Below, in pieces: positions 26,075-36,707 of a DNA stretch of 64,000 bases (position 1 is its first letter; each line of letters begins with the position of its first letter). The DNA comes from Halomonas maura (GTDB lineage: Bacteria; Pseudomonadota; Gammaproteobacteria; Pseudomonadales; Halomonadaceae): NCBI RefSeq assembly GCF_030409305.1, contig NZ_JAUFPQ010000013.1, positions 300,773 to 364,772 of the forward strand, given 5' to 3'. A program made the position numbers and the translations under genes. Below the pieces are notes generated by a model. The model saw only the letters and a program-made list of their open reading frames with translations. It did no database searches and was not told the DNA's origin.

Positions 26075-26965
26075 TCAGCCCGCCGCGGCGGCCTTGAGGC
26101 GGGTCAGGCGATCGCCGAACAGGTAGGCGCCGAGGGCCACCAGGATCAGGGCGGCGCCGAGCAGCATCGAGGCCGAGGGCCGCTCCTGGTTCAGCGCCAT
26201 GCCGAGCCCCAGCGCCAGGATCGGGGTGATCAGGGTCACCAGCGCCACGGTGGCGGCATGCAGCCGCGAGAGGATCAGGTAGTAGCAGAGGAAGCCGAGC
26301 AGCGAGCCGAACACCGCCAGGTAGAGCACCGCCCAGCGGCCCCGCGCGCTGAGCGGGATCTGCAGCGGCTCGCCGCTGGCCAGCCACAGGGCGAGGAAGC
26401 AGGGCAGGCTCAGCGCCAGGGCGCCGACGGTCTGCTCCAGCGGGCCGAGGCCGGCCGCCACGCGCTGCACGGCGATGCCGCTGCCGCTGAACAGGGTCAC
26501 CGCGCCGAGCATCATGGCCAGGGCGCCGAGCTGGCCACCGCCCACGGCGAGGCCGTCGAGGAACACCACGCCCAGCCCCACCACGCCCAGCGCGCAGCCG
26601 AACCAGTGCCAGCGGCGCAGCTTGCGGGCGCCGGGCAGTGCCTGGAGGATCAGCCCCGAGATCAAGGGGGCCATGCCGAACATCACCGAGAGCAGCCCCG
26701 AGGGCAGCTGCTGGGAGGCGTGGTAGCTCAGCGCCATGGCCCCGAACACCCCGGGTACCGCGGCGGCGTAGCTGGTCAGCGCTTGGCGGTCGCGGCGCAG
26801 CCCGCGCCTGAGCACGGCCAGGATCAGCGTTCCGACGACCAGCGCGATCAGCATGCGCAGCATCACGCTGCCGATCGGCGCCCCGGCCTCGGCGCTCCAC
26901 TTGATGCCCAGCGGCGTGGTGGCCCACACCAGCACCACGATGAGATAGGCCGGTCCGGTCGGCAT
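26075..26965 (-). CDS. EamA/DMT-family transporter
   Basis: The 296-residue inner-membrane protein has ten predicted spans in two repeated EamA halves (about 1-140 and 150-290), with the typical PLISGLILQALPGARKL and TLITPILALGLGMALNQERPS blocks. The family exports amino acids, nucleobases or other metabolites; the substrate here is unknown. I chose ATG 26965, which follows AGGGA and begins directly with the first span (AYLIVVLVWATTPLGIKW); an in-frame ATG at 27031 would add a basic, unlikely leader. It lies 110 nt from the serA stop on the same strand, beyond the serA terminator. Confidence 0.85.
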   Translation of the reverse strand: MPTGPAYLIVVLVWATTPLGIKWSAEAGAPIGSVMLRMLIALVVGTLILAVLRRGLRRDRQALTSYAAAVPGVFGAMALSYHASQQLPSGLLSVMFGMAPLISGLILQALPGARKLRRWHWFGCALGVVGLGVVFLDGLAVGGGQLGALAMMLGAVTLFSGSGIAVQRVAAGLGPLEQTVGALALSLPCFLALWLASGEPLQIPLSARGRWAVLYLAVFGSLLGFLCYYLILSRLHAATVALVTLITPILALGLGMALNQERPSASMLLGAALILVALGAYLFGDRLTRLKAAAAG

Positions 26966-27029
26966 GGCGGGGTCCCTGAGCTGGTGATTCGAGAGGCAGG
27001 AAAAACGTCGTCGATGAATCATTATCACC

Positions 27030-27059
27030 AAAAAAACCGCCGCGTCGATGACGCGGCGG
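27030..27059 (-). terminator. Intrinsic terminator of serA
   Basis: On the minus strand a 10-bp perfect stem (CCGCCGCGTC/GACGCGGCGG; 27037-27059) with loop ATC is followed by seven T residues. It lies 27 nt past the serA stop. Confidence 0.9.
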
Positions 27060-27086
27060 CAGCGGGACCGATGGTCGAGGCGCGAT

Positions 27087-28337
27087 TCAGCCCTCGAAGC
27101 TGGTCTCGGAGTAGAGCACCCGCACCCGCTTGGTGTGGGCCACCTCGCTCAGCGCCTCCAGGGCCTTGGGGCCGTAGTCCTTGTCGACGTCGATGACCAC
27201 GTAGCCGATGCGCTCGTTGGTCTGCAGGTACTGGCCGAGGATGTTGATGTCGTTCTCGGAGAGCACCCGGTTGATCTCGGACAGCACGCCCGGGACGTTG
27301 TCGTGGATGTGCAGCAGGCGGTGCTTGCCGGGATGGGCCGGCAGGGCCACCTCGGGGAAGTTGACCGAGGTGATGGTGGTGCCGTTATCGGAGTAGGTGA
27401 CCAGCTTCTCGGAGACCTCGATGCCGATGTTCTCCTGGGCCTCCAGCGTGGAGCCGCCGATGTGCGGCGTGAGGATGACGTTGGCCAGGCCGCGCAGGGG
27501 GCTGACGAACTCCTCGTTGTTGCCCTTGGGCTCCACCGGGAAGACGTCGACCGCGGCGCCGTTGAGGCGGCCGGCCTCGAGGGCCTCGGCCAGGGCCTCG
27601 ATGACCACCACGCTGCCGCGGGAGGCGTTGATCAGGATGCTGCCCGGCTTCATCAGGGCGATCTGCTCCTCGCCGATCATCCAGCGGGTGGAGGGCAGGT
27701 CCGGCACGTGCAGGCTGACCACGTCGGCGCGGGCCAGCAGCTCCTCGAGGCTGCCCACCTGGCGGGCGTTGCCCATGCCCAGCTTGGTGACCACGTCGTA
27801 GTAGATGACGTCGAAGCCGAGCGACTCGGCCAGCACCGAGAGCTGGGCGCCGATGCTGCCGTAGCCGATGATGCCCAGGGTCTTGCCGCGGGCCTCGTGG
27901 GCGTTCTTGGCCGACTTCTGCCAGCCGCCCTGGTGGGCGCTGGCGCTCTTCTCGGGGATGCCGCGCAGCAGCATGATCGACTCGGCCAGCACCAGCTCGG
28001 CCACCGAGCGGGTGTTGGAGTAGGGGGCGTTGAAGACCGGGATGCCGCGGACCAGCGCGGCGTCGAGGTCGACCTGATTGGTCCCGATGCAGAAGCAGCC
28101 CACCGCCACGAGCTTCTCGGCGGCCGCGAAGACCCGCTCGTTGAGCTGGGTGCGCGAGCGGATGCCGATGAAGTGGACGTCGCGGATCTTGTCGATCAGC
28201 GTGGCCTCGTCCAGCGAGGTCGGCAGGTGCTCGATGTTGGTGTACCCGGCGTTGAGGAAATTGTCCACCGCGCTCTGGTGGACGCCCTCGAGCAGCAGGA
28301 TCTTGATCTTGCTCTTGTCCAGGGACGTTTTGGCCAT
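27087..28337 (-). CDS. serA: D-3-phosphoglycerate dehydrogenase
   Basis: NAD-dependent first enzyme of serine synthesis. The 416-residue protein matches the E. coli type (410 residues): catalytic-domain start LLLEGVHQSAVDNF, nucleotide motif LGIIGYGSIGAQ near residue 155, catalytic Arg and His regions (INASRGSVV, TPHIGGST) and a C-terminal ACT domain (about 340-415; HRLLHIHDNVPGVLSEIN) that in this class binds serine for feedback inhibition. It stands alone with its own promoter and a strong terminator. Confidence 0.96.
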   Translation of the reverse strand: MAKTSLDKSKIKILLLEGVHQSAVDNFLNAGYTNIEHLPTSLDEATLIDKIRDVHFIGIRSRTQLNERVFAAAEKLVAVGCFCIGTNQVDLDAALVRGIPVFNAPYSNTRSVAELVLAESIMLLRGIPEKSASAHQGGWQKSAKNAHEARGKTLGIIGYGSIGAQLSVLAESLGFDVIYYDVVTKLGMGNARQVGSLEELLARADVVSLHVPDLPSTRWMIGEEQIALMKPGSILINASRGSVVVIEALAEALEAGRLNGAAVDVFPVEPKGNNEEFVSPLRGLANVILTPHIGGSTLEAQENIGIEVSEKLVTYSDNGTTITSVNFPEVALPAHPGKHRLLHIHDNVPGVLSEINRVLSENDINILGQYLQTNERIGYVVIDVDKDYGPKALEALSEVAHTKRVRVLYSETSFEG

Positions 28338-28368
28338 GGTCGAATCAACCCCTTCTTCGGTGCGCGCC

Positions 28369-28397
28369 GCTATATCGGTTCAGGAAGGTGAGCCCAA
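28369..28397 (-). promoter_or_regulatory. Probable serA promoter
   Basis: On the minus strand TTGGGC (28392-28397) and TATAGC (28369-28374) are spaced by 17 nt, 32 bp before the serA ATG. On the other strand TATACT at 28583-28588 could be the -10 of the divergent xseB operon. Confidence 0.55.
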
Positions 28398-28625
28398 AAG
28401 GCCGGGAACGTCTGGGTTCCGGCAGGGTATCAGGCTCGAAACAAGGCCCCATATGCTACCACAGCCCGGGGTGCCCAAGATGAAATTGCTGCGCTGCGGG
28501 CATGAGCCATCTGCATGACAGGGCCCGGCGGATGCCGCCCCGGCCGCGCCGATGGGGCAGACGCCCCCCCCCGGGGAGCGTGTATACTGTCGCCCTCATG
28601 GTGGGAGCGAGCGACGAGGGGAGCC

Positions 28626-28910
28626 ATGGCGGGACAGGACAGGCAGCACCAGGACGCCGCCGGCGAGGCGCCGGCGGACTTCGCCGCGACCGTCGAGCGG
28701 CTCGAGACGCTGGTCGAGCGGCTGGAATCCGGCGAGCTGTCGCTGGAGGGCTCCCTCGAGGCCTTCGAGCAGGGCGTGCGCCTGACCCGCGATGCCCAGC
28801 GGCGTCTCGACGCGGCCGAGCTCAAGGTCCGGACGCTGACCGAGGGCGAGGGCGGCGGCGTCGACCTCGAGCCCTTCGCGCCGCCGGCGGAGGACGACGG
28901 TGAACGCTGA
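28626..28910 (+). CDS. xseB: Exodeoxyribonuclease VII small subunit
   Basis: The 94-residue helical protein has the XseB core (about 20-75: [30 protein letters not shown]...[17 protein letters not shown]). Together with XseA it forms the single-strand-specific exonuclease VII; xseA is not in the window. An excellent GAGGGGAG precedes ATG 28626. Its 3' end overlaps the GTG start of ispA by 11 bp, as in the common xseB-ispA-dxs operon. Confidence 0.95.
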   Translation: MAGQDRQHQDAAGEAPADFAATVERLETLVERLESGELSLEGSLEAFEQGVRLTRDAQRRLDAAELKVRTLTEGEGGGVDLEPFAPPAEDDGER

Positions 28911-29784
28911 TATGCTGGCGGCCCGACTGGCCGCGGACCGGGCCCGGGTGGATGCCTGCCTGGAGGCCCTCTTCGAGACCCGGCAGGCCCCGGCGCCACG
29001 CCTCGAGGCGGCGATGCGCCACGGCGTGCTGGTCGGTGGCAAGCGCCTGCGGCCGGTGCTGGTGTATGCCGCCGGGCGTGCCCTGGGGGCCGCCGACGAG
29101 GCCCTGGACGCCCCGGCGGCGGCCCTCGAACTGATCCATGCCTACTCGCTGGTCCACGATGACCTGCCGGCCATGGACGATGACGACCTGCGGCGCGGCC
29201 AGCCCACGGTACATCGCGTCTATGACGAGGCCACCGCCATCCTGGCCGGCGATGCCCTCCAGGCCCTGGCCTTCGAGGTCCTGGCGGGCACCGGCCACCC
29301 CCGGCTGTCGGCGATGGTCGCTACCCTGGCCCGGGCGGCCGGCCGCGACGGCATGGTCGCCGGCCAGGTGCTGGACCTGGCCGCCGTGGGTGGCCATCCC
29401 GACGTGGCGGCGCTGGCCACCATGCATGGTCACAAGACCGGGGCGCTGATCCGCGCCGCGGTGCGCCTGGGGGGACTGGTCGCGGTGACCGAGGACGACC
29501 CGCGGCTGGCGGCCCTGGAAGGCTATGCCGCCGCCATCGGCCTGGCCTTCCAGGTGCATGACGACGTGCTCGACGTGACCGGCGACACCGCCACCCTGGG
29601 CAAGGCCTCCGGGGCCGATGCCGCCCGTGACAAGCCGACCTACCCCACCCTGCTGGGGCTCGAGGGCGCCCGGGCCAAGGCCCGCGAGCTGGTCGAGGAG
29701 GGCGTGGCGGCGCTCGCGCCGCTGGGCGCGTCCGCCGCGCCGCTGGCCGAACTGGCCCGATACATGATCGAGCGTGACCACTGA
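28900..29784 (+). CDS. ispA: Farnesyl diphosphate synthase (polyprenyl synthetase)
   Basis: Makes farnesyl diphosphate from IPP and DMAPP for ubiquinone, undecaprenyl and other isoprenoids. The 294-residue all-helical protein has the two Asp-rich Mg motifs, DDLPAMD at 87-93 and DDVLD at 221-225, and the [10 protein letters not shown] substrate loop. I take the GTG at 28900 because GGAGGA lies 5 nt upstream; an ATG at 28912 is also in frame but lacks a site. It overlaps xseB and is followed by dxs after 51 nt, which contain a 7-bp inverted repeat GGAAGCC/GGCTTCC. Confidence 0.93.
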   Translation: MNADMLAARLAADRARVDACLEALFETRQAPAPRLEAAMRHGVLVGGKRLRPVLVYAAGRALGAADEALDAPAAALELIHAYSLVHDDLPAMDDDDLRRGQPTVHRVYDEATAILAGDALQALAFEVLAGTGHPRLSAMVATLARAAGRDGMVAGQVLDLAAVGGHPDVAALATMHGHKTGALIRAAVRLGGLVAVTEDDPRLAALEGYAAAIGLAFQVHDDVLDVTGDTATLGKASGADAARDKPTYPTLLGLEGARAKARELVEEGVAALAPLGASAAPLAELARYMIERDH

Positions 29785-29835
29785 GGAAGCCTGCCGCGCT
29801 GCGGCGGTGTGGCTTCCCTGACAGACAGAGCCCAC

Positions 29836-31770
29836 ATGAAGCTGTTCGATGACATTCCGGTCGAGCGTCCGGCGACGCCGCTGCTCGACACCCTGGAGAC
29901 GCCGGCCGCCCTGCGCGCCATGGACGATGCCCAGCTCGCCCAGGTGGCCGATGAACTGCGCGCCTACCTGCTCTACAGCGTGGGCGTCTCGGGCGGGCAC
30001 TTCGGTGCCGGCCTCGGCGTCGTGGAGCTCACGGTGGCCCTGCACCATGCCCTGGAGACCCCCCACGACCGCCTGGTCTGGGATGTCGGCCACCAGGCCT
30101 ACCCGCACAAGATCCTCACCGGGCGTCGCGAGGCGATGACGCGGATCCGCCAGTCCGGCGGCCTGGCGGCCTTCCCGCGGCGCGCCGAGTCGGAGTACGA
30201 CACCTTCGGCGTCGGCCACTCGAGCACCTCCATCTCGTCGGCGCTGGGCATGGCGCTGGCCGCCCGCACCCAGGGCGAGCCGCGACGGGTCTGTGCGGTG
30301 ATCGGCGACGGCGCCCTGACCGCGGGCATGGCCTTCGAGGCCCTGGCCCATGCCGGCCATGTCGACGCCAACCTGCTGGTGGTGCTCAACGACAACGAGA
30401 TGTCGATCTCCGAGAACGTCGGCGGCATCGCCAGCTACCTGGCGCGGATCCTCGCCAGCAAGCCCTACACCACCATGCGCGAGGGCGGCAAGAAGGTGCT
30501 CTCGCACCTGCCCGGCGCCCTGGAGCTGGCCCGGCGGACCGAGGAACACATGAAGGGCATGGTCAGCCCGGCCACCCTGTTCGAGGAGATGGGCTTCAAC
30601 TACATCGGGCCCATCGACGGCCACGACCTGCCGGCCCTGGTCCACACCCTGCGCAATATGCGCGACATGGACGGCCCGCAGTTCCTCCACGTGAAGACCC
30701 GCAAGGGCCGCGGTTTCCTGCCCGCCGAGGCCGACCCGATCGGCTACCACGCGATCACCAAGCTGGAGAAGAACGGCGACCCGCCGCCGCCGCTCGCGCC
30801 GACCAACCCCGCGCCGGCGAAGCCGCGCAACGAGTCATTGCGCCCGAAGCCGCGCAAGTACTGCAATGTCTTCGGCGACTGGCTGTGTGACATGGCGGCG
30901 GCGGATGCGCGGCTGATCGGCATCACCCCGGCGATGCGCGAGGGCTCGGACCTGATCCGCTTCTCCCAGGAGTACCCCGAGCGCTACTACGACGTGGCCA
31001 TCGCCGAGCAGCATGCGGTGACGCTGGCCGCCGGGATGGCCTGCGAGGCCATGAAGCCGGTGGTGGCCATCTACTCGACCTTCCTGCAGCGCGGCTACGA
31101 TCAGCTGATCCACGACGTGGCCGTGCAGGACCTCGACGTGACCTTCGCCATCGACCGCGCCGGCCTGGTCGGCGAGGACGGCCCCACCCACCACGGCGCC
31201 CTGGACCTCTCCTACCTGCGCTGCGTGCCAGGGCTCGTGGTGCTGGCGCCGGCCGACGAGGCCGAGTGCCGGGCCATGCTCAGTGCCGCCTACCACCATC
31301 CCGGCCCCGCCGCGGTGCGCTATCCGCGCGGCACCGGGCCCGGGGTGGCGATCCCCGATCACCTCGAGCCCCTGGCCATCGGTCGGGCCGAGACGCGCCG
31401 GCGGGGCGGCGCCCGGGTGGCGCTGCTGGCCTTCGGCAGCCTCAACGGCCCGGCGGCGGAGGTGGCCGAGGCCCTGGATGCCACCCACCTCAACATGCGC
31501 TCGATCAAGCCCCTGGACCGCGAGGCGCTCCTGGCGGCCGCCGACGACCATGACCTGCTGGTGACCCTGGAGGAGAACGTGGTCGCCGGTGGGGCCGGCA
31601 GCGGGGTCAATGAGCTGCTGGTGGCCGAGGGCCGGCGGGTGAGCGTGCTCAACCTGGGCCTGCCCGATGCCTTCGTCGAGCACGGCAAGCCGGCGGAGCT
31701 GCTGGCCGAATGCGGCCTCGACGCCGATGGCATCGAGTCCGCCATCCGGGCGCGCCTGGCGGCCGCCTGA
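29836..31770 (+). CDS. dxs: 1-deoxy-D-xylulose-5-phosphate synthase
   Basis: ThDP enzyme that condenses pyruvate and glyceraldehyde-3-phosphate at the entry to the MEP isoprenoid pathway. The 644-residue protein has the ThDP/Mg motif [14 protein letters not shown] from residue 157 and the catalytic Glu E391 in [15 protein letters not shown], with the family opening [19 protein letters not shown] 29836 gives the standard start; an in-frame GTG at 29809 would add nine residues. It closes the xseB-ispA-dxs operon; djlA begins 25 nt after its stop and may be read through. Confidence 0.95.
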   Translation: MKLFDDIPVERPATPLLDTLETPAALRAMDDAQLAQVADELRAYLLYSVGVSGGHFGAGLGVVELTVALHHALETPHDRLVWDVGHQAYPHKILTGRREAMTRIRQSGGLAAFPRRAESEYDTFGVGHSSTSISSALGMALAARTQGEPRRVCAVIGDGALTAGMAFEALAHAGHVDANLLVVLNDNEMSISENVGGIASYLARILASKPYTTMREGGKKVLSHLPGALELARRTEEHMKGMVSPATLFEEMGFNYIGPIDGHDLPALVHTLRNMRDMDGPQFLHVKTRKGRGFLPAEADPIGYHAITKLEKNGDPPPPLAPTNPAPAKPRNESLRPKPRKYCNVFGDWLCDMAAADARLIGITPAMREGSDLIRFSQEYPERYYDVAIAEQHAVTLAAGMACEAMKPVVAIYSTFLQRGYDQLIHDVAVQDLDVTFAIDRAGLVGEDGPTHHGALDLSYLRCVPGLVVLAPADEAECRAMLSAAYHHPGPAAVRYPRGTGPGVAIPDHLEPLAIGRAETRRRGGARVALLAFGSLNGPAAEVAEALDATHLNMRSIKPLDREALLAAADDHDLLVTLEENVVAGGAGSGVNELLVAEGRRVSVLNLGLPDAFVEHGKPAELLAECGLDADGIESAIRARLAAA

Positions 31771-31795
31771 GATTCACGCGATACGGAGAGATGTC

Positions 31796-32557
31796 ATGTT
31801 GATGGCCATGCTGATCGGAGCGGTACTCGGCTTCCTGATCGGCGGTCCCCTGGGGCTGCTGATCGGTGGTGGCCTCGGCTACTGGCTGGTGCGGCGGCTG
31901 CGCAAGAGCCTGGTGGGCAAGCTGGCCGGGGCCCAGGCGCAGTTCCTCGAGTCGACCTTCGCGGTCATGGGCTGCATGTGCAAGGCCGATGGCCGGGTCA
32001 CCGAGGCCGAGCTGGAGGCCTCCCGGCAGCTGTGGGATCGCCTGCGGCTCAGCGAGGCGCAGCGCGCCCAGGCCCGGGCCGCCTTTACCCGCGGCAAGGG
32101 GCCCGACTTCGACCTGGAGGCGGAGCTGGCCAAGGTCCGCCAGGTGGTGGGCCGCCAGCGCGCGCTGTTGCAGGTCTTCCTTCAGGTCCAGCTCGCGGCG
32201 ATCGCCGCCGATGGCCAGCTGCATCCCGCCGAGCACGACATGCTGCTGCGCGTGGCGCGGGGCCTGGGCTGCTCCGAGGCCGAGATCGCCCAGATCGAGG
32301 CCATGCTGCGCGGCGGCCCCGAGGCGGCGCGCGACCAGGGCCCCTCCCTGGAGGATGCCTACCAGGTGCTGGGTCTGTCCCCCGAGGCCAGCGATGCCGA
32401 GGTCAAGAAGGCCTATCGTCGCCTGATGAGCGAGAACCATCCCGACAAGCTCGCCGCCAAGGGGCTGCCCGAGAGCATGCGCGAGATGGCCAAGGAGCGC
32501 ACCAGCGAGATCGGCAGTGCCTACGAGCGCATCCGCAAGGCCCGGGCCACGGCCTGA
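31796..32557 (+). CDS. djlA: DjlA-type membrane co-chaperone (TerB + DnaJ domains)
   Basis: The 253-residue protein has an N-terminal glycine-rich membrane span (about 5-32), a helical TerB-like tellurite-resistance domain (about 45-165) and a C-terminal J domain (about 183-250) with the DnaK-stimulating HPD motif at 215-217. This is the DjlA layout; E. coli DjlA (271 residues) uses DnaK and affects the Rcs envelope response. ATG 31796 follows GGAGAG at 5 nt. The 237-bp gap downstream shows a GC hairpin (32693-32712) and no gene. Confidence 0.9.
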   Translation: MLMAMLIGAVLGFLIGGPLGLLIGGGLGYWLVRRLRKSLVGKLAGAQAQFLESTFAVMGCMCKADGRVTEAELEASRQLWDRLRLSEAQRAQARAAFTRGKGPDFDLEAELAKVRQVVGRQRALLQVFLQVQLAAIAADGQLHPAEHDMLLRVARGLGCSEAEIAQIEAMLRGGPEAARDQGPSLEDAYQVLGLSPEASDAEVKKAYRRLMSENHPDKLAAKGLPESMREMAKERTSEIGSAYERIRKARATA

Positions 32558-32794
32558 ACCGGTGATGACCGCCTGCCGGGGCCAGCCCGGCCCTTGACGC
32601 CCCGCGGCTCTTCTTCCCGCCGCGGCCGGTGAGGCCACGGATCCGAGGCGCTGGCCGCCTGGCCCGCCTCCTCCCTTGTCTGCTCGACACCGCCCCCGGT
32701 CGTCGCCGGGGGCTGGTGCATGGGGCCGGGCTCGCTCGGCGGCAGCCCCCGCGCGCCGGAGCGAGTGGCCAGGGCGCCTGATCCCCTCCGGGGC

Positions 32795-33466
32795 TCAGGG
32801 GGAAAAGGGCAGCACGTCGGTGACCACGGCGAAGAAGTGGCAGGTGCTGCCGCCCAGCACGCAGAGGTGCCAGATGGTGTGGTTGAACGGAATCGCCCGC
32901 ACCGCGAAGAACACGATGCCCAGTGAATAGGAGGCCCCGCCGGCGATCAGCAGGCCGAGGCCGGTGAGGGAGAGGGCGTCATCGAGCTCGCCGGCGGCGA
33001 CCAGGATCAGCCAGCCCATCAGCAGGTAGATGGCCATGTGCAGGCCGCCGAGCACGAAGGGACGCCACAGCTTGAGGGCGATGCCGGCCACGGCCAGGGT
33101 CCAGATCACCGCCAGCAGGGGCTCACCCAGGGAGTCCTGGAGGTTGACCATCAGGAAGGGGGTGTAGGTGCCGGCGATCAGGGTGTAGATGGCACAGTGG
33201 TCCAGCACCCGGAAGGCCCGCTTGAGGCGGGGGTGGCGCGTGCCGTGGTAGAGGGTCGAGGCGGTATAGAGCAGCACCAGGGTGGTGCCGTAGAGCGAGA
33301 CGGCGGCGACCTTGTGGGGCGTGGCCGCCATGCCGCGGCTACTCAGGGCGATCAGCGCCACCAACCCGACGACACTCAAGATCGCCCCCAGGCCATGGCT
33401 GGCGCTGTGCAGCAGCTCCTCGAGGAGCGAGTAGTCGGGGTCGTCCGGGGCGGATGGCCGATGCAT
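32795..33466 (-). CDS. Hemolysin III-like membrane protein (YqfA/PAQR family)
   Basis: The 223-residue integral membrane protein has seven predicted spans. The conserved polar residues of the hemolysin III/PAQR fold are present: SxxxH in LLHSASHGLGAIL, the YHGTRHPRLKRAFRVLDH block and the late His pair in HTIWHLCVLGGSTCHFFAV, which in PAQR relatives bind zinc and give a possible hydrolase site. Despite the name, bacterial members are not proven hemolysins. It lies beside ribA on the same strand. Confidence 0.88.
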   Translation of the reverse strand: MHRPSAPDDPDYSLLEELLHSASHGLGAILSVVGLVALIALSSRGMAATPHKVAAVSLYGTTLVLLYTASTLYHGTRHPRLKRAFRVLDHCAIYTLIAGTYTPFLMVNLQDSLGEPLLAVIWTLAVAGIALKLWRPFVLGGLHMAIYLLMGWLILVAAGELDDALSLTGLGLLIAGGASYSLGIVFFAVRAIPFNHTIWHLCVLGGSTCHFFAVVTDVLPFSP

Positions 33467-33527
33467 GACGGGTCCTCCCTTTGTCCTTCGACGGCGACGC
33501 CGAAGGGGAGGTTCCCGTCAGGGGCGC

Positions 33528-34163
33528 TCAGGGCTTGCGTTCGATGTCCACGTCGCTGGCCTGGGTGAAGTCGCCCAGCGCCATCATGTGGCCGAGCTTG
33601 CCGGCCTTGGTGGACAGGTAATGCTCGTTGTGGGGGTTGAGGCCGGTGGTCAGGGCCACCCGCTCGCTGACGCCGACGCCGGCCAGGGTCAGCGCCTCGA
33701 CCTTGCGCGGGTTGTTGGTCATCAGCTTGAGCGAGCCGATGCCCAGGGTCTCGAGCATCGGCACGCAGAGGTCGTAGCGGCGCAGGTCGGCGGCGAAGCC
33801 GAGCTGTTCGTTGGCCTCGACGGTGTCGGCGCCCTGGTCCTGGAGGTGGTAGGCGCGGATCTTGTTGAGCAGCCCGATGCCCCGGCCCTCCTGGCGCAGG
33901 TAGAGCAGCACCCCGCGGCCCTCCTCGGCGATGCGCTTGAGGGCCTCCTGGAGCTGGTAGCCGCAGTCGCAGCGCATCGAGAACAGGGCGTCGCCGGTCA
34001 GGCACTCGGAGTGCACGCGCCCCAGCACCGGCTCGCCATCGCCGACTTCGCCCAGGGTCAGGGCGATATGGTCCTTGCCGGTGGCCTCGTCCTCGAAGCC
34101 GTGCATGGTGAAGGTGGCCCAGGGGGTGGGCAGCCGGGAGGCGGCGATGTAGCGAATCGTCAC
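33528..34163 (-). CDS. ribA: GTP cyclohydrolase II
   Basis: Zinc enzyme that opens GTP to start riboflavin synthesis. The 211-residue protein has the three zinc cysteines C54, C65 and C67 ([18 protein letters not shown]), at the same numbers as in E. coli RibA, and the catalytic [12 protein letters not shown] segment with the [10 protein letters not shown] tail motif. It starts at a GTG (34163) with GAGGT 6 nt upstream. It is the stand-alone RibA form, not fused to RibB. Divergent from hemE. Confidence 0.95.
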   Translation of the reverse strand: MTIRYIAASRLPTPWATFTMHGFEDEATGKDHIALTLGEVGDGEPVLGRVHSECLTGDALFSMRCDCGYQLQEALKRIAEEGRGVLLYLRQEGRGIGLLNKIRAYHLQDQGADTVEANEQLGFAADLRRYDLCVPMLETLGIGSLKLMTNNPRKVEALTLAGVGVSERVALTTGLNPHNEHYLSTKAGKLGHMMALGDFTQASDVDIERKP

Positions 34164-34291
34164 GATGTACCTCGATGGAAGACCGGGCGTGGCCGTCGGA
34201 TTCCGCTCATTCTATCAGGAAGCCGGGGCGGGCTCACGACCACAGCCCCTACCGCCGTGATGGGTTACAATGACGCCGACATTTTCCGTGG

Positions 34292-35380
34292 ATGAGCGCC
34301 TGCATGGAACTCAAGAACGATCGCCTTCTGCGCGCCCTGGCGCGTCAACCCGTGGACCGCACGCCGGTGTGGATGATGCGACAGGCCGGCCGCTACCTGC
34401 CGGAGTACCGCGAGGTGCGTGCCCAGGCCGGCAGCTTCATGGACCTGTGCCGCAACCGAGACCTGGCCTGCGAGGTCACCCTCCAGCCGCTGGAGCGCTA
34501 TCCGCTGGATGCCGCCATCCTCTTCTCGGACATCCTCACCATCCCCGACGCCATGGGCCTGGGACTGTATTTCGAGACCGGCGAGGGGCCGAAATTCCGC
34601 AAGCCGGTGCGCACCCCGGGGGCGGTCGCGGCGCTGACCGTGCCCGACGCCGAGCGCGACCTCGACTACGTGATGAACGCCGTGTCGACCATCCGCGGCG
34701 AACTGAACGGCCGGGTGCCGCTGATCGGTTTCTCCGGCAGTCCCTGGACGCTGGCCACCTACATGGTCGAGGGTGCCTCGAGCAAGGACTTCCGCCACGT
34801 CAAGGCCATGCTCTACGACACCCCGGACACCATGCACCAGCTGCTCGACACCCTGGCCCACGCGGTGACCGACTACCTCAACGCCCAGATTCGCGCCGGC
34901 GCCCAGGCGGTGCAGATCTTCGACACCTGGGGCGGGGCGCTGTCCACGCCGGCCTACCTGGAGTTCTCGCTGCGCTACATGGAGCAGATCGTCGCCGGCC
35001 TGATCCGCGAGCACGAGGGGCGCAAGGTGCCGGTGATCCTGTTCACCAAGAACGGTGGCCAGTGGCTCGAGGACCTGGCCGCGACCGGCGCCGACGGTCT
35101 GGGCCTGGACTGGAGCACCGAGCTCTCCGGCGCCCGGGCCCGGGTCGGCCACCGCGTCGCCCTGCAGGGCAACCTCGACCCCAACGTGCTGTTCGCGCGG
35201 CCCTCGGCGATTCGCGCCGAGGTGGCCCGCATCCTCGACAGCTACGGCGAGGGGCCCGGCCATGTCTTCAACCTGGGCCACGGCATCAGCCAGTTCACCG
35301 ACCCGGACCGCGTCACGGCCTTCATGGAGGCGCTGCACGAGCTGAGCCCGGCCTATCACCGCAATATCGCCCATGCCTGA
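34292..35380 (+). CDS. hemE: Uroporphyrinogen decarboxylase
   Basis: Removes four acetate carboxyls of uroporphyrinogen III in heme synthesis. The 362-residue protein has the opening [16 protein letters not shown], the substrate-binding Asp D80 in [15 protein letters not shown] and the late GNLDPNVLF and NLGHGI motifs. Translation may begin at ATG 34304 ([12 protein letters not shown]), which matches E. coli HemE better; the first ATG at 34292 adds four residues and neither has a strong binding site. TACAAT at 34266-34271 may be its -10. It overlaps the VanZ-like gene by 8 bp. Confidence 0.95.
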   Translation: MSACMELKNDRLLRALARQPVDRTPVWMMRQAGRYLPEYREVRAQAGSFMDLCRNRDLACEVTLQPLERYPLDAAILFSDILTIPDAMGLGLYFETGEGPKFRKPVRTPGAVAALTVPDAERDLDYVMNAVSTIRGELNGRVPLIGFSGSPWTLATYMVEGASSKDFRHVKAMLYDTPDTMHQLLDTLAHAVTDYLNAQIRAGAQAVQIFDTWGGALSTPAYLEFSLRYMEQIVAGLIREHEGRKVPVILFTKNGGQWLEDLAATGADGLGLDWSTELSGARARVGHRVALQGNLDPNVLFARPSAIRAEVARILDSYGEGPGHVFNLGHGISQFTDPDRVTAFMEALHELSPAYHRNIAHA

Positions 35381-35753
35381 GGCGGGTTGGCTGCGGCGCT
35401 GGCACGACCGCCGCCGCCTGTGGGCCTGGCTGGCCGTGGCGGCGGCCCTGGTCGTCGCCTGGGGTAGCCTGATGCCCGCCAGCGAGCTGCCCAAGGCCCT
35501 GCCCTGGGACAAGGCCAGCCACTTCCTCGGCTATGCCGGCCTGGCCGGCCTCATGGGGCTCGCCGGGCTGCGCCTGCCGCTGGCCTTCCTCGCCGCGGTG
35601 CTCTTCGGCGTGGCCATCGAGCTGGCTCAGATGCCCGTGGCGGGGCGCTTCGGGGGCGATGCCGCGGACATCCTGGCCAACGGCCTGGGGGCGGCCGCCG
35701 CCGTGCTGGCGCTCGCCGGTGTGCGCCGGGGCTTCCTTGCCGAGCGATCTTAG
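35373..35753 (+). CDS. VanZ-like small membrane protein
   Basis: The 126-residue protein has about four hydrophobic spans and the VanZ-like pattern [31 protein letters not shown], then [28 protein letters not shown], where the acidic and His residues are conserved in the family. VanZ-like proteins occur widely in bacteria without glycopeptide resistance, and their role is unknown. It overlaps the 3' end of hemE by 8 bp, so translation is coupled. Confidence 0.85.
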   Translation: MPEAGWLRRWHDRRRLWAWLAVAAALVVAWGSLMPASELPKALPWDKASHFLGYAGLAGLMGLAGLRLPLAFLAAVLFGVAIELAQMPVAGRFGGDAADILANGLGAAAAVLALAGVRRGFLAERS

Positions 35754-35820
35754 GCTACCTTGCCGGCCGCCGCCCCATGTCGCGGCCACGGCACTCCATA
35801 CGTCACCTTGAGGGTCCCCG

Positions 35821-36684
35821 ATGAGCACGTCTCTCGATTCCGGCTGGTTCACCGAAGTCTTCGACAGCCATGGCAGCGCCTTCTCGCTGAAGGTCACCGA
35901 GACGCTGCACGAGGTGCAGAGTCCCTATCAGCACCTCGCGGTCTATGCCACCGAGACCTTCGGCAACCTGATGGTGCTCGATGGCTGCGTGATGCTGACC
36001 GACCGCGACAACTTCCTCTATCACGAGATGATCGCGCATCCGGCGCTGTTCACCCACGCGGACCCGAAGCGCGTGGTGATCATCGGCGGCGGCGACTGCG
36101 GCACCCTGCGTGAGGTGCTGCGTCATCCCGGCGTCGACAGGGTCACCCAGATCGACATCGACGAGGAGGTGACCCGGGCCGCCGAGCGCTTCTTCCCGGC
36201 GCTGACTGAATCCAACGCCGATCCCCGCGCCGAACTGCTGTTCGCCGACGGCGTGAAGTGGGTCGACGCGGCGCCTGACGACAGCGTCGACGTGCTGATC
36301 ATCGACTCCACCGACCCCGTGGGGCCGGCCGAGGGGCTGTTCAAGGCCGACTTCCTGCGCCGCTGTCATCGCATCCTGCGGCCGGGCGGCGTGATGGTGC
36401 AGCAGAGCGAGTCGCCGCTCTACCACAGCGGCTCGATCATCCGTGACCTGCGCCGCGACATGGGCGAGGCCGGCTTCGACAGCGTGGCCACCTTGCCCTT
36501 TCCCCAGCCGGTCTACCCTTCGGGCTGGTGGAGCGTGACCCTGGCCGGCAAGGGCGTCGACGTCGCGAGCTTCCGGGAGGTCGACGCGGCGGCCACCGAG
36601 ATGCCCCTCGAGTACTATACCGACGCGGCCCATCGCGGGGCCCTGGCGCTGCCGCCCTTTATGCGCCGGCTGCTCGAGGACTGA
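35821..36684 (+). CDS. speE: Polyamine aminopropyltransferase (spermidine synthase)
   Basis: Transfers aminopropyl from decarboxylated SAM to putrescine. The 287-residue protein has the N-terminal beta region (WFTEVFDSHGSAFSLKV), the nucleotide loop VVIIGGGDCGTLREVLRH near residue 84, the catalytic Asp motif IIDSTDPVGPAEGLF near 160 and the GGVMVQQSESP block. No speD is in the window. A very strong hairpin follows 23 nt after the stop codon. Confidence 0.95.
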   Translation: MSTSLDSGWFTEVFDSHGSAFSLKVTETLHEVQSPYQHLAVYATETFGNLMVLDGCVMLTDRDNFLYHEMIAHPALFTHADPKRVVIIGGGDCGTLREVLRHPGVDRVTQIDIDEEVTRAAERFFPALTESNADPRAELLFADGVKWVDAAPDDSVDVLIIDSTDPVGPAEGLFKADFLRRCHRILRPGGVMVQQSESPLYHSGSIIRDLRRDMGEAGFDSVATLPFPQPVYPSGWWSVTLAGKGVDVASFREVDAAATEMPLEYYTDAAHRGALALPPFMRRLLED

Positions 36685-36707
36685 GCGAGCCCTCGGGCAG
36701 AACGAAA

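Noticed and set aside
29785..29835. An attenuator or ThDP riboswitch before dxs
   Set aside because: Only a 7-bp inverted repeat is present in 51 nt, too short for a riboswitch and without a T-run.
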